Position numbers and translations under genes: made by a program. The notes under the pieces were generated by a model that ran no database searches, had not been told where the DNA came from, and was given only the letters and a program-made list of their open reading frames with translations. Shown here piece after piece: positions 24,801-37,110 of a stretch of 64,000 nucleotides of DNA. Source of the DNA: Callaeas wilsoni (Eukaryota; Chordata; Aves; Passeriformes; Callaeidae); assembly GCA_013398955.1 (NCBI GenBank), contig VWPU01009473.1, positions 218,790 to 282,789 on the forward strand. The letters run 5' to 3'. Numbering within the stretch: the first letter of the stretch is position 1; every line of letters starts with the position of its first letter.

Positions 24801-26485
24801 GGTGAGAATGACAGTCACCATATCAGCATGATGGGCATTACCTTAAACTGCCTAACAGTTACCTAGTTTTGAAAAATGTCTATTAACTATTTAGGGACTA
24901 CCAGCTCCTGTGGTTCTCTGAGTACTGTACACTTACTATGGAAATAACAAAGAAAGAAAGTGCCTCTTTGAAAACAAGAATGGTACTTGAAAGCTAATGG
25001 TAACACAGTTTTAAGGCTGATGCTTTCAGACACCAGACTGTAGAAACTGCACAGATTAATGTACCTTTGCCTTCTGTTAGGGATGTCCAGGGCACAGAAC
25101 ATGGTTTCAAAAGGGAAAGCAGACAATAGTCCATTAATATGTTTTAAGGTAATTTTTTGGGTTCATGCCAGAAGACTTGTTTTTTAATTAAAGCCTGCCA
25201 AATTGCAAAAATTGTTTTTCCCAGCTATTTTTACACTCTATAGTTGTTTTTCCACTTACTTGTCTTCAGTGACTTTTCTGGAGTGTTGAAACAAAGTTGG
25301 CATTCCATTTCATTCATGTTTTTAGGATTAAATGATTACACATAATTTTTGACCCACTGCATGGGCAGTACACTTTTTGTACCATTTTACTGAGCTTCAC
25401 AGCATGAAAAGATGTAGACTGTGGAAACAGAGCTGTCAGCCTAATTTGAGAAACAGCAATAGCAGCAGAAAAATAACAAAGCCAGCTAACCCTTTAATCC
25501 AAGGAGTGAAATTACAGCAGCAGCAAATGCAATCCCTGCTGTGAGGGAACATTTCTTGTGTATTGCTTTCTTGACTCCTTCCTGGAAGTGATTTCTTGTA
25601 CAGTGGGATTATTACCTACTTGATTTACAAAGAAAATAAAGTCAATACAACTGAACCAGCAGCCTGAAAATATACTACTGATTTCCTTAAAAATTCTTAT
25701 TTAATCACTTCTTCACATCCACACTGACTTTGTAACTTAATGCAAAGGTTTTGGAATTTCTGCCTTGAGTTCTTCCTGCTTCTCTTGAAATTACCCTTCT
25801 GATTTTTGGATCACCGTCCCTCTAAATGAAGTTCCACTGCCAGTACAAAAGCAAGGGAGGGAATATTAAATTTCACTGTCCTGTGATTGCACAGACCAAT
25901 CAGTCTCCCATTCCTGAATATGGACTGCAAAAAGACTGCCCATTTTGATCATTCACTGTGAATTTATTGTGATACTGAATCAAATCAATATGCCTGCTAT
26001 TCCTTGTATACTGATAATATGTACAATATCTATATGCATATACCTATAAGCTTTTGAAACAGAAAGCATTTGAGCTGAAGTATAGATTAACTGGGTCATA
26101 ACTGTCATTTCCAGAGACTTCTTTGAGGCCCTTTATAGGGTCTTCATTTTACATCTTTGAAAGGGACAGCAGTCACTCTAACAGTGACATTTCATATGAG
26201 ACCTAATGTATTTTCCTAATTTATGAAATGCATGCTAGCAGTACAGTTCTTGTTATTACTGGGGAAAATCATTCTGCTTTTCTTTCCTTTACCTATGTTT
26301 AAACTTTCTACAGCACCACAGAATTCTTTTCCCAGGAAGTGCCGAAAAAAATCATCATGGCACCTCGATATTCTTAAATCTTTAAGACAAAAGGTGTGAT
26401 GGATCCCAACCAATTTTATCTCAGGGAAACCAGTATACAGGAGTCCAGGAGTGCCTCAGTTCTTCTGCCACAGCACATCACAGAG
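18823..26485. other. Long AT-rich non-coding interval
   Basis: About 7.7 kb without a recognisable gene. The only long open frame is 23597-24043 (148 codons from ATG). It directly follows a strong acceptor-like T tract and CATAG, but has no recognised domain. A TATATAAAGG motif lies inside it near 23738. A frame of this length is about what chance gives in a window this size. T- and A-rich patches occur at 21918-21931 and 22440-22800. Confidence 0.5.
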
Positions 26486-26728
26486 TCATGGAATCATAGA
26501 CTGGACTGGGTTGGAAAGAACCTTAAAGATCATCTAGTTCCACCCGCACTGCTGTGAGCAGCGATGCCTTCCACTAGAATGGGTTGCTCAAAGCCTTATC
26601 CACCCTGTTCTTTAACACCTCCAGGGACTGGAGCTGAGCAAGCTCTGGAGCTTCTCTGGGCAACTGTCTCACTTGAGACACTTGTGCCCGTGTCTCACTA
26701 CCCTTCTTGTAAAGAATATCTCCTTACA
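26486..26728 (-). mobile_element. CR1 LINE 3' fragment, minus strand
   Basis: The plus strand starts with TCATGGAATCATAGA, the reverse complement of the CR1 terminal octamer repeats. Then comes ggttggaaagaaccttaaag with the ORF2 end beyond (cttctctgggcaac, gtgtctcactacccttcttg). The copy is minus-strand, 5'-truncated and moderately diverged. Confidence 0.93.
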
Positions 26729-29700
26729 GCATTTGTTTGATTTTAGTGTGTGAACACAGGCACCCGCATCATGGCAGGCACAATTTCTGCTCTGGAGAAT
26801 GGTGTCCATCCACACTGGAACTCCTTTAAAGTTCTTCACCATTTTGAATTCAGTGACCTGCAGTGGATATAAGAAATATTATGTAAAAAGTGTGATTCTT
26901 TTTTTAAACCAACTCTTCAATTCCTTACAGGGTTGTTGTGCACCCATGCACCTGTGAAGCAGCCCGCAGTGGAGAATTTTCTGGGTCTTCCTAAAGTTGT
27001 AGAAGAGAACATGTGGCATTTTCACGCTCAGGCTGAGCATGAAACAAGGTCTGCAGGAGACTGTTACAAGGCCCCTCACAAAAGGTAGTTGCATTTTTTT
27101 GTTTTGTTTTCTGATACGAGCAAAGGAGGCTTCTGACTTTTAGTTTGGTCCCTTGTCCTCTGGAACTTGCAAACCTGTATTTGAAAATCAGGTTTGTTTT
27201 CAGACTTTTACTTTTTTAGATAAAAGCACATTCATCTCTCTTCCTTTATGAATCTAAAATAAATAGTCAATATTGATTGGAAAGAGTCAAAATTTATTTT
27301 CTCAGTCAACAAAATTGTCCAAAACATTTATGCAAGGCTGGAATTTCAGCAAAAATATAGGTTTTCTTGAGGTGTATATAATTTTTGACATTCCTGTCTC
27401 AATTCCCACCTCAGAACTATCAGAAATAATATTTTGATCTTTACAGAAGACTTAATATATTTCATATTTTCTTTTATCTCCTGGGAAGAATTTTGGTTTA
27501 TTTTCTAGAAGAGGGCGTTTTGCGCCAAAGTTGGAGGTTTTTGTTGATCCCCCCTGAGGAAGACATGGTCCCACATGCTCACATCTCCTGTTCTGTAGAC
27601 AGCTTGACCTCTCTGATGCTAAGCAGCTTTTCCTTTAAGGGAAATAATGTCTTTTATGTTTAAGGACAAAAATGTCAGTTTTCCATATGCCTCTGTGTCC
27701 TATATAATATCTCAGCAGAAGTACAGCCCACATGATTAAACTCTGTAATGTCAGGCTACATTCTCCTCTTGTGGCCTGTGCTGCTCATTTATCAGGAGAA
27801 AAAGCATTGACAATAATTCTGTTTTCATTAACTTAGCTGTCTTGTATTAACCAGTTTCATGTTCTGGTCTTTTACCAGCTGATAATACTGATACCTGTTC
27901 TAAGTGATACTCCATATTTTAATCTTCTGAACCTTGGAGTAAATATAATTGATAAAAGCAAAAGCTTACAGATGCTTTTAAACTTAATTGCAGATATTTG
28001 AGAAGAAAAAAAAATGCAGATGAAGCCAAGAACTTTCTTTTATAAGCATATGTCACTCATTCTGTGAGCAGACCAGAATATTCACAAAACACATTTTCTC
28101 AGGAGTTATTTTTTAGTAATTACTCCTGTCAGGAAGAAATCAAAGATCATGCATTTAAAGTATATGTTCTCTATAATCAACACCGCAAATGTTGGTCCAC
28201 AGGTTAAAAGAGTAGGCTTCTAGAACTGTGTAGAACCTATTGTAAGACTGTAACCTTGTTTAGTATCAAGTGTCAAAAGATCCCTATAATTTACTTTTTA
28301 TGGTACCACAGGATAGAAGAATTGATCCAAAATAACATTCCATCTCAACTGCATAATTAATTCTTCACAAAAACCAGTAACTAGTGGCACATATTGATTC
28401 TTTAATTTTCTGTTTTAGCTGAAGTTCATGGAAGGAATAAAAATTATGCTATGTACTATCCAGAGAGTATTGAATATACTTCTCTTTCGAAAGACTTTTA
28501 ACTGTTAATTTTTCATGTGCATATCTCCATGTGAGATGTGATGTTGATCTATGTGAGGCTTTTAGAACATCTATAGTAAAAATTGTATGATTAAAATAGG
28601 AAAAAGGGTTCATGGCCACATTTATATATCTTTAAATTCTCATAACTTCATATTGGATGCTCTAGCTGAAACAAAACAAAATGCACAACACAAGAACAAG
28701 AAGAGCTGCTGCTGCTGTCTATGATCTTTCCTTTTCAGCCTTAGGCTTGCCAGAACCTCAAGTAATAAGCTTCTCAAGTCTGCCTCACTCTAAGACCTTC
28801 GAAGCAATTATATAGCTGTGCTGTTCATAATTCAGATACTGTGATTAAAACAATCCTTTCAAACTGGTCTGAAGATGCTAGAATCTATTTATTCTTGCCA
28901 GCTGTTAATTCACTCAGCTATCTTACTTGCCCCTCTGAATGTGATCAGAAACCTGTCTACTGGAAACTTTGATGTGGATTCCCAATGCATTAAGGTGAGT
29001 CAGAGTCAGAGAGGTTTCCTGAATTTGTCAGATGGTGGGAGGAAACGGCAGGAGGACACAGGACGATTATGAACCATTAAGTGACTGAACTTTTATCTTC
29101 ACTGGGAGAAGGATCTGTTGATGTGAGTGAACACAATCACTGGGGTCCAAAGCATGCACTTCCAGGCTTGACAGCTACTCCGGGCTCACAGTGAAGCCAG
29201 GCACAGAGAGCCCTCCGTGTGAACCCGAGCGAGCAGTGAGGCAATATTGGAAATAACAGCACCAGAAACAAGCAGAACGAAAGCCAGAATCCCAAGGGGA
29301 CTAATCCTTCTCCAAGAAAAAATGGTACTGTAGTAATGAGTTTTAAAGTATTCTGTTTCCTCTGCTCTGTAAGAAAATTCCTGTGAAATATGTGACAGTG
29401 CTGGGACCGAAAATTGACGTGCTGACAGAAGGGTGCATCATGAAAAAGACAAGGTCAAGGGAATAACATTTGAGCAAGCCTTTTTTACATACACTTCTGT
29501 GTTTCCACATTTTCACATTTTTATCTTAAACTATTTTTTTTCCAGCAGCACAAAATAGCCATTGGCATTAAGAAACTATTCTCAGACTAAGCAATACTTT
29601 TGCTGCTGATGTGCTAATAATTAATTCTGTGAAGCAGTTCAGTGAAAATTAATTGTAATCTGTGCAATAGGCTACCACAAAAGTATGCAAATTCTAATGC

Positions 29701-30809
29701 TATTTTATTATTTTCTACTACTTTGTTTCCCTATGCTTTGGGAGACTTCAAACATTAAGCTGTAACTTAACTAGGTACTTGCTGGGAAGGTAATGCTGGG
29801 CTTTCATTTAATGATGAAACTTAATCACTAATGACTCTGTACTCACACTGTCTCCTTATATTTGCAAGTATTTAATTGCTTCTGAAATTATTAATTCTTC
29901 TAACAGATCAATAAATAATACACAATGAAGTAGTTTCTCAACTTTCATTCTAATAATCAAAGGGAACCAGTCTCTGACAAGATCTTTATTCCACATCTCA
30001 CATATCTTTTTATATGCAAAATACAAACCAGCGTTCAAGCTACTGTTCTGTACCATTAGTAAGACTTTTCCATTCCAGAATGGTAGGTAATTTTCTTGCC
30101 TAATTGTCTGTCGGGAAGAATTTGAATCAGGAATGTGATTGCCCAGGTATTAAGGCCTAATATTCAAACTGCTATCTAAATATTAAATAGTAAGTACAAT
30201 TACTGATCTTCAATCCTAACTAGTTTATAAGTGCAATGCTTTTAGTCTCCAACTGAGCAACTGTTTAAAGAGGTTGTTGGAAAGCTTTCTCAGAATTACA
30301 GCATTATTCTTTTGGCCCAATTAGTTCTTATGGTTCATTTTTATTAGACTAGACTAAAGGCCTGGGTATTTTTAAAGAGCGTTCTTTTCTTGACAAAGAG
30401 TCACAATGGTATAAGTAAGATAATTTTTAAGTGAAAAAAATTACCAGACATATATAGAAGAAAAAAGTATAAAAGAAGAAGGAAAAAAACAATCGAAGTA
30501 CCATGAACTCCTTTCTCTCTTTTTTTTTCTTTTTTTAAAATTTAATTTAATGAATGCAACCAGTCACCATCATTATTTTGCAGGGTTGTTTTTTTTTTTA
30601 TTAAGGGCAATGTCTTTGTTTCTAAGAGTAATCAAAATGATATGTGTTCATCTGAGAAGAAATATGTGTTAATATGGTTGATGAAAATGTCCAAACCTCA
30701 CTCTCCAAAGAGCAAATAAATCTAGTATCTTTTACAACTGCCATTTAAAATGAAACTAGCACAGGTAACATACCTATTGAAAACCATCCTTGCATAGATC
30801 CATTGTTTC
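26729..30809. other. AT-rich non-coding DNA
   Basis: No gene is recognised. A slightly GC-richer patch at 29100-29300 contains several CpGs but no clear exon or LTR signature. The remaining sequence is AT-rich and unremarkable. Confidence 0.5.
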
Positions 30810-30952
30810 CATCCTTGGAAAAATGCAAAAGCTCTTTGGACAGAGATCTGGGTGATCTGCTATAGGTGAGGCTGCTTGAGCAAGGTGGGATTAGGACCAA
30901 ATGACACGCAGACATCCCTTTCACCTTCAGCCATTCCGTGATACTGTGAAAT
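30810..30952 (+). mobile_element. Old CR1 3' fragment, plus strand
   Basis: A diverged CR1 tail containing ctgggtgatctgctataggt, gctgcttgagcaaggtggga and gccattccgtgatactgtga. These correspond to the conserved 3' UTR and decayed terminal octamers. It is older than the 10986 and 18425 copies. Confidence 0.8.
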
Positions 30953-31829
30953 TAGGCTCAAGTGCATTTATTTGTTTACTCAGTATCTCATCTAGTGTCA
31001 CAAGTCAATAATCTAGTCCATTTTCTGTGAAAGCTTTTATTTTATGTGTTTCATTTTAATTGTTGGAGGGGGGGCATTTCTAACATCTATTTCAGACTGA
31101 AAGTGGTGAGGACAGATTAAATAAACTGTTATTTGGGATCACTCGATTCTCCTCATTGGTTATAAACAGTTCTGATAGGTATCTTGGTCTTTAAGGTATT
31201 TTCTACTAAAGTTAGATAATAGGAATAATAACCTGATTTAATATTGTTTGAGCAAAAATCTCCCATGTTAAACGATCGAGTAGTACTAGATATCCTTTGT
31301 CAAAGAACATGGCAGGAGCAATGAGACAGTGTGAGTACCAGGGATGTTTGAATTTAACACCGTAAACTTCTGTAGCAGGGTAAGATCCATATGACTCTTG
31401 TCTTTCTACAGCTAAATCTTGCAGTCAAATTCCAAAAATTTCTGCCTACTTGCAGATACCTGGTTTCATCAATGCTTCTGTATGAATCTGAATTTGCCAC
31501 AGAATGAACTGGGATAATTAAGTAACATGGTTTGGAATTCCCAGGAAACACGTGCTTTGGAACTGATGGGCGGTCTTCACATGAACTCTTAGGAGAAGAG
31601 CTACTCTGAAATTTTTTGGATGTCTTAGGCACCTGGACCTCTGAGTTCGGTATATGCAGTCAGATTGTGTTTACATTGGGAATGTCTTTTTGAAAAGTGC
31701 TTTCTTTCGCATGGGGCTGATAGGGAATGTGTGCTGATGTCTTTACAAACAATTTGATGGGTGAAGATATGGGTGATAACATCTTTGAAATGGGTCTTAA
31801 TGTCCCTACTAACTTCGAGCAGCAGCTTT
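30953..31829. other. Non-coding spacer
   Basis: No recognised gene. The minus-strand frame at 31354-31632 has no recognisable domain. Confidence 0.4.
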
Positions 31830-32175
31830 GTTACAGAGCTCAGACAGCTTGAGTCCTGAAAAAGGCAAGGGTCTGCACAAGCTTGACTTTCTGAACCTTG
31901 CGGTAAAATGCCAGGTTCAAGGGGGGATACGTGGTAAGTGGTTCGGGAAGGCTGTACCTTCCCAGTACCTCAGCCCATGGGGAAAGGAAGAGGGCAACCT
32001 GCAGCCAGGAGTTTAGGATAAAATGAGGCTGCGTCCTCTCTGCGGGTGTGTGCCCCGGTGGACTCTCTCCCTTTATTCCAATAAAGTTGCAGGACTCCTC
32101 TGTCTCCTTTATGGACACTGGCTTTTCATAGCGTGATTTTCCGTACAGGGGTATTTGGCTTTCCTCTTGCAAAGT
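31830..32175 (+). mobile_element. LTR of an endogenous retrovirus, plus strand, borders approximate
   Basis: A promoter-like GGATAAAA lies at 32016-32023, a GC-rich leader follows, and AATAAA lies at 32080-32085 about 60 bases later. This is the compact TATA-to-poly(A) arrangement of many avian LTRs, and the text around it is familiar from avian LTRs. CpG content is raised. I could not settle the TG...CA ends or a TSD, so the borders are estimates. Both frames at 31828-32172 are by-products. Confidence 0.6.
32080..32085 (+). terminator. AATAAA polyadenylation signal in LTR
   Basis: AATAAA followed by GTTGCAGG, placed shortly after the TATA-like motif, is consistent with a short R region. Confidence 0.55.
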
Positions 32176-32832
32176 CAGATTCTCAGCTGCAGCCTCTCAG
32201 CTCCAGGTGATTTTACCAGCATCCTAGCAGCCCTTTGATTTACACCTCTAAATCTCATCTAAAAGACTTGACCAGAGTCAAAGTTCTTATCTATATTCCT
32301 TTAGGCAAAGAATGATCTATTACCATTAAGTATGAAAAATATCTCAGCAGGATAGTGGGAATTTCAGCCCTTATGTTCCTAAGGTTTTTTTAAGACAAGA
32401 CAACAAAGTTATAATAAACTTTTGGGGTTTGACAAAACTTTATTGGTTGTGAATTTGTATGGATGATTGTAGTTCGAATTATTTTGTAATAAAATGGACC
32501 GAAATAAAGAAATGTAAAAACTCAGAATTCCAGATAATAATTCAGAATGTCACTTATGTCACATTTCATGCAAAAGAATGTCTCAGAAAATGTCAGAAAC
32601 ATGTCATATGTTTTCTGTTCCAATTAACAGAAAACACTTTACAGTCCTGCAGTCACCAAGTGAGATTTAGTGCAATTCAGAGGCAGACATGATCCTTCAT
32701 ACCAGTTAATACTGTTGGGCTACTGTTCTAGAGAAAAATATGGCTCCATCTTTCTAAATATAAAAGTATGTGAAAACACTTTTAAGACCTGAGGTGTAAA
32801 TTAATGGTTCTGTAGACCATTAATTCAATGTG
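32176..32832. other. Non-coding spacer
   Basis: AT-rich sequence with no recognised feature. Confidence 0.4.
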
Positions 32833-32937
32833 TCACTTACGGACATGGTTTAGTGGTGAACACGGCGGTGCCAGGCTTATGGTTGGACTCAATGATCTTA
32901 TAGGTCTTCTTCAACTTAAGTGACTTTATAATTTTAT
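32833..32937 (+). mobile_element. CR1 LINE 3' stub, plus strand
   Basis: Contains ggacatggtttagtggtgaa, ggcggtgccaggcttatggt and tggactcaatgatcttatag. This is a 3' UTR signature of some CR1 subfamilies. Only about 105 bp remain, and the octamer tail is degraded. Confidence 0.85.
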
Positions 32938-32994
32938 TACTATTTTTAAATGAGACTAAGAGAATATATGTCCTTAAATAATTCAGAAACAAAC

Positions 32995-33432
32995 TGTCCT
33001 GGTTCCGGACAAGACAGGTTAATTTCTGCAGCACCTGGGAGAGGGCATGGCCAGGAGGTGGAGGTTATTTTCTACCACCTCACATCATTGCCGGGGGTGG
33101 GGGGAAAGAGAGACTCTTCCAGGGAGAAGGGATTCCTTCCAGTAAAGAAAATATAGAGGAGGGAGTTGTCAGTGTTGTTTATTGTAGGGGGATTTGTGTG
33201 TGAATTGTTCCTTTCTGCGCCCTCTCTCATTAGTACTGTTGCTGTAACTCTTTGTTTTCTTATCTCATAGCTGTTTTCAGCAAATTGGCCTTACCTCAAC
33301 CTGTGACCTTTGTCTTTTGTGCCTCCAGTTCTCCTCTCCAGCTCGAGGAGGGGTGGGAGAAGGGGGGAACGTGCGGTGCATGTGTTTTAGTGGGAGCGTT
33401 AAATTGGACGATACCATTCCTAAACCACCACA
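32995..33432 (+). mobile_element. ERVK-like solo LTR, about 438 bp
   Basis: It starts TGTCCTGGTTCCGG and ends AACCACCACA, giving TGT...ACA termini. It shares its opening octamer with the 6675 LTR but differs beyond. The body has a purine-rich U3 part, a T-rich middle and a G-rich segment (gaggaggggtgggagaagg) before the end, the same gross plan as the 6675 element. The left flank is ACAAAC and the right flank contains ACAAAT. This would be a near-perfect 6-bp TSD if a small terminal change occurred. No internal region flanks it. Frame 33252-33533 is a by-product. Confidence 0.8.
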
Positions 33433-36157
33433 CAAATCCTACTGAATTTTATCGGGGCTTGGGCCGGCACTGCAGTGTGCCTGTAAGCTCCAAACTTACT
33501 ACATCTGAGACTAAAAACACTTGTGATTTTTAAAAAGTTTTAATAAAATGGCAACACATTGTCAAGCACACAGGAACATGCAGAGAATCAAACATTATGA
33601 AAGCTTTCATCCTGCAAATGTTCTTAAACATCAGTTTCACTTTCAATTTTCAGACATATGGACTCGGTGCCTGTTTCTTCTCCACAGTGAATGTTTCTAT
33701 CAGATAGGAATCTTACACTTTCTGAGTGTTTCTGAATCCTACACTTTCATCTCCAGTCAGTAAAACACTAAGGGAAGATAAAAAGAACAGAAGAGGGTAG
33801 TATTTATCAACACCTGGATGTTTTTTGCAAGTTAGTAGGCATATTATGTTTGTTCAAACACTTATACAGTGTCTGTACTATATTAACATGAACAGGCTTC
33901 AAGAGAAAACTTGCCTGTTTTCCACTTTCAAAAATCTCAGTCACCGAAATATAAGCCAAGGTTGACTCAAAATCTGGTGATTCTTTGCTTCCAGAATGTC
34001 CGTATGGTGCACATTCTATATTCTGTGTTTCTATACTTGGGAAAGTATATTCTGCAAATAATTAGCAGTTCTAAGAGTAAAAGAACAATTTGTGTTTCAA
34101 ATAAATTTGCAGTAGAAGGACCTGCAGCTTCACATAATTTTGTTACTTAAAAGATCAGTGAAACATTTCTCCTTAAAGTCAACCTTGAATACTTTGAGTG
34201 CTTAAATATCAAATTTATCTTCCTTGATGTGCCATTATTCCGCAGTAGAATTCCATAGTTAAAACTTTGACCTCCTTAGACTTTTTAATAATTGCTAGAT
34301 GTAATTTTAAGTTATTAACAAAATCACCTTGTTAGTTTAAGTTTTACACAAAAATTCAATACCACTCTCCTCAAACATCCTGTCAAGTAAGAAATAAGGA
34401 AAAGTAAACCTAGAGTGTGGGAAAGACAGTGAGGAAAATGTGAGGGACTGGTGATTTTGCAGGTGTCTGGAGTTATATTGTGGTGTAAGAAGTGGAGAAA
34501 ATGTTCTGGGAGACAGATGGATATAACAGACATTAAGTTTTTACCTTTCTGTGAGTCTTTTTCAGCTCTGAGGTGAGGCAATATTCTCTTTTAGTCTGAA
34601 GTGTTTTGTAGTGAAACACTAAAAAACTGGGAAATTTATCCTCAGGATCCATAGACAAGAACAAGCATCATGGCAGCCTGAGTGTTTAAACAGCAAAACC
34701 CTTAAATGTCACTTTAGACACCTTCTGAGCACTGGCTTTTTATTGTTTTTCCTTAGAAACACAACAGAGAAGTCACAGCCCTGTTTTGCTGGCAGGGCAT
34801 GAAAACCTGCCAAAGTGACAGGCCCCGAACAGAAATCTGCTGTCCTCAAAGTCGGCTGTGCTTCTCAAGTGTGCCGTCGCACATGTTCAGGGACCAGGTC
34901 CTCATTTGATCAAATCAACCTAACGTTTCCACGGTAAATGCGTTCTTTTTATTTATATCAGAAGGATGGACTTCAGCGCGTAAAGAAAACTAGAGAATAA
35001 TGTGAGAAAAGTATAGAATTTGAGGAATTGCGAATGTGGTTACAGGTGCAGATTTCCTCGCAACGGAGTTTCTTAGGGATTTGTAAGGCATCTTTGAATA
35101 TTACATTTTGGAAAAATGAGAGAGGAAATCAGTTGGAGACACAAAACATAACTTTGCACTATTCTTTGGCAGAAAAATACAGACCTGATCTCTTTCTGAG
35201 GATCTTACATTGAGAAGCTACATTTTTAGCAAAAGTCCCATGCTCAGCAGCAGTAGTTTTAAGTAGCAATTTGGACAATAGATTTTCTTTCCGTTCCTTG
35301 TACATTTCCTTAAGTAGAGATTTATCTAAAAGCCATTTTTGGACACTGTCCCAGAGCACAGGCTTCCTAATTTCTCTCTGAAAAATAGTACCAACAGCTT
35401 CACTACACATCTCATATATTAACCACATTCAGCATTCCCCAAATTTCAATGGTGATAAGTGAAACTAATGACCACAAATGGATTTGCTTGACTTAATTGC
35501 AGAAGTTAATTTTAGAGGTTGAGAACATTAATGTCTTACTTCAATGAGCTTTTAAAAGCATGGAACATAATTACTTTCCTGTGCATTGCTTTTAGTACAT
35601 TGCTGAATATTAAAAATAATTTTATTGGACAATAACATGTCTCTGCTATCAAGAAAAGTGACCCAGACTGGGAATGTTTCTATTTAACATAATAGATTTT
35701 CTACAATAATACTTTCTTCAAAAGTCATCACCAAAGGAGTAATGTTCCTCATACTAGACTACTTGCAGTACATAACTGAACCAAACTTGCAGGAAATAAA
35801 GCATAATTTTCTTATGAGTCAATAAACAAGATTAACTAGTGCAGATTAAATTTTTTCTTTTAGAGACCTACCTTGTGGAAGAAAAAAAATTAAATTACTT
35901 TTTAAATTACTCTTACTTCCTCAAGCTGTTTCCTACTGAGTTACCAAACCTACAGTTACACCTCACATCAGGGAACACCCAATTTGGCAGTAGCCACTAC
36001 ATCTGCTTTTACAGACAAGAATGTAGCAATATTTTAGATATCAAAATTAAAGTGCTGCAGCTGGGCAACAAAGAAAGATGCTTGTATACTAACGCAGCTC
36101 ATATAGATAGAATTCTGTATTCAGTCTCTTATCTTCATAAGGTCTATGAACCAATAG
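33433..36157. other. AT-rich non-coding DNA
   Basis: A short GC-richer patch (33450-33490) directly follows the LTR. The rest shows no gene or repeat. The 112-codon frame at 35839-36177 runs into the next LTR and is not convincing. Confidence 0.5.
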
Positions 36158-36605
36158 AGATGCCTTGTAGAGGCTGACCTGGAGCAGAGGCTGGACAGAG
36201 TGAAAGGATAAAGGGTAGGTATTTATTGAAAGGCCTTCACAGGGCACACCTTGGGCACTGCAGGAGTCTCACAGAGACTACACCCAGGATGGACACAGTC
36301 ACATGTTTTTCGGACAGATACAAGTTTTGTCCATTTGCATATCAGAGGTTTATTGTCCAATTACAGCTTCAGGCAGTGGAGTCCCATTCTCTTAGTTTGC
36401 TCCCCCCAACTCACTTTTGTTCACATTTCTCAGGGCCTGAGACAGTGAGGTGTCCTTGATTCTCTGGCCTAGAGAGGAATTGTTGTGTTTGACCAAAATG
36501 GGAAAAGCAGTTGCTAACACTCTACATGGAGTTCAGAGTTATACACTAAAGAATTGCAGGATTACAAATATATGAAAATATAAAAGCTAAAATCTTAAGG
36601 CATCA
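36158..36605 (-). mobile_element. Solo LTR, 4-bp-TSD family, copy 1 (minus)
   Basis: The 448-bp element has near-perfect terminal inverted repeats (AGATGCCTT / AAGGCATCA; one end base mutated). The flanking 4-mers are ATAG and ATTG, a TSD with one mismatch. On the minus strand AATAAA lies at 36222-36227 near the 3' end. By eye it is about 96% identical to the copy at 59426. It lacks internal retroviral genes. Several antisense open frames (for example 36226-36459) recur in copy 3 simply because the DNA is repeated. Confidence 0.9.
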
Positions 36606-36719
36606 ATTGTATTAGTTAAATCACGATAATATAAGCAGTGGAATAAATATTTTAGGAGAAATCAAAGAAGTCTTTTGAACTTTGATGAAACCTTTATCGT
36701 CCTAATGAGTTCTATTACT
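36606..36719. other. Short AT-rich spacer
   Basis: Nothing is recognised between the LTR and the CpG-rich segment. Confidence 0.4.
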
Positions 36720-37110
36720 TGAAGCTGCTCCTGGCCAGCCGTGACACCAAATTCTCATGCAGCAATTTCTTCACTTGCATGGGAGCTTGTGATTGTACTT
36801 CAGGTGCAGTCAGGCGTGTAAAATGTGATCAGCAGCTCCTAGGGCTCACATCCCGTCGGTATCTCCCAGTTCCTCCGGTCTCCCTGCTCGGTGTGAAGCA
36901 GTAGCAGTGAAGGTGGTGGACAGAATGCGAGCGGCCCTAGAGCCCACGGTCCGCTGCTGCAGGACCCCGCTGTAGCACGAGCATCGCCTGGCCCGGTGCT
37001 GCAGCTGCTGCTGCAAAAAGTTCCGAGCACTGTGGTTTCCCTTTGATCTTTTACTCACAAGGTGTTTATTGGTTCATCGCCAGACAGTTACTTCAGGCAA
37101 TTCAATGTCT
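36720..37110 (-). mobile_element. CpG-rich retrovirus-like fragment, minus strand
   Basis: The segment is far richer in GC and CpG than the region around it, especially 36850-37030. On the minus strand AATAAA lies at about 37056-37061, followed by a GC-rich block. Near 36755 comes TGGTGTCACGG, which could be a primer-binding-site or leader-like stretch. This suggests R-U5 and leader of an endogenous retrovirus with U3 missing. Both GC-rich minus-strand frames lack homology I can name. It could instead be a small CpG island or regulatory element. Confidence 0.4.

Noticed and set aside
36226..36459. 77-codon frame almost identical to one at 59494-59727, looking like a conserved small protein
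   Set aside because: Both lie antisense inside copies of the same LTR, so similarity reflects the repeat and not protein selection.
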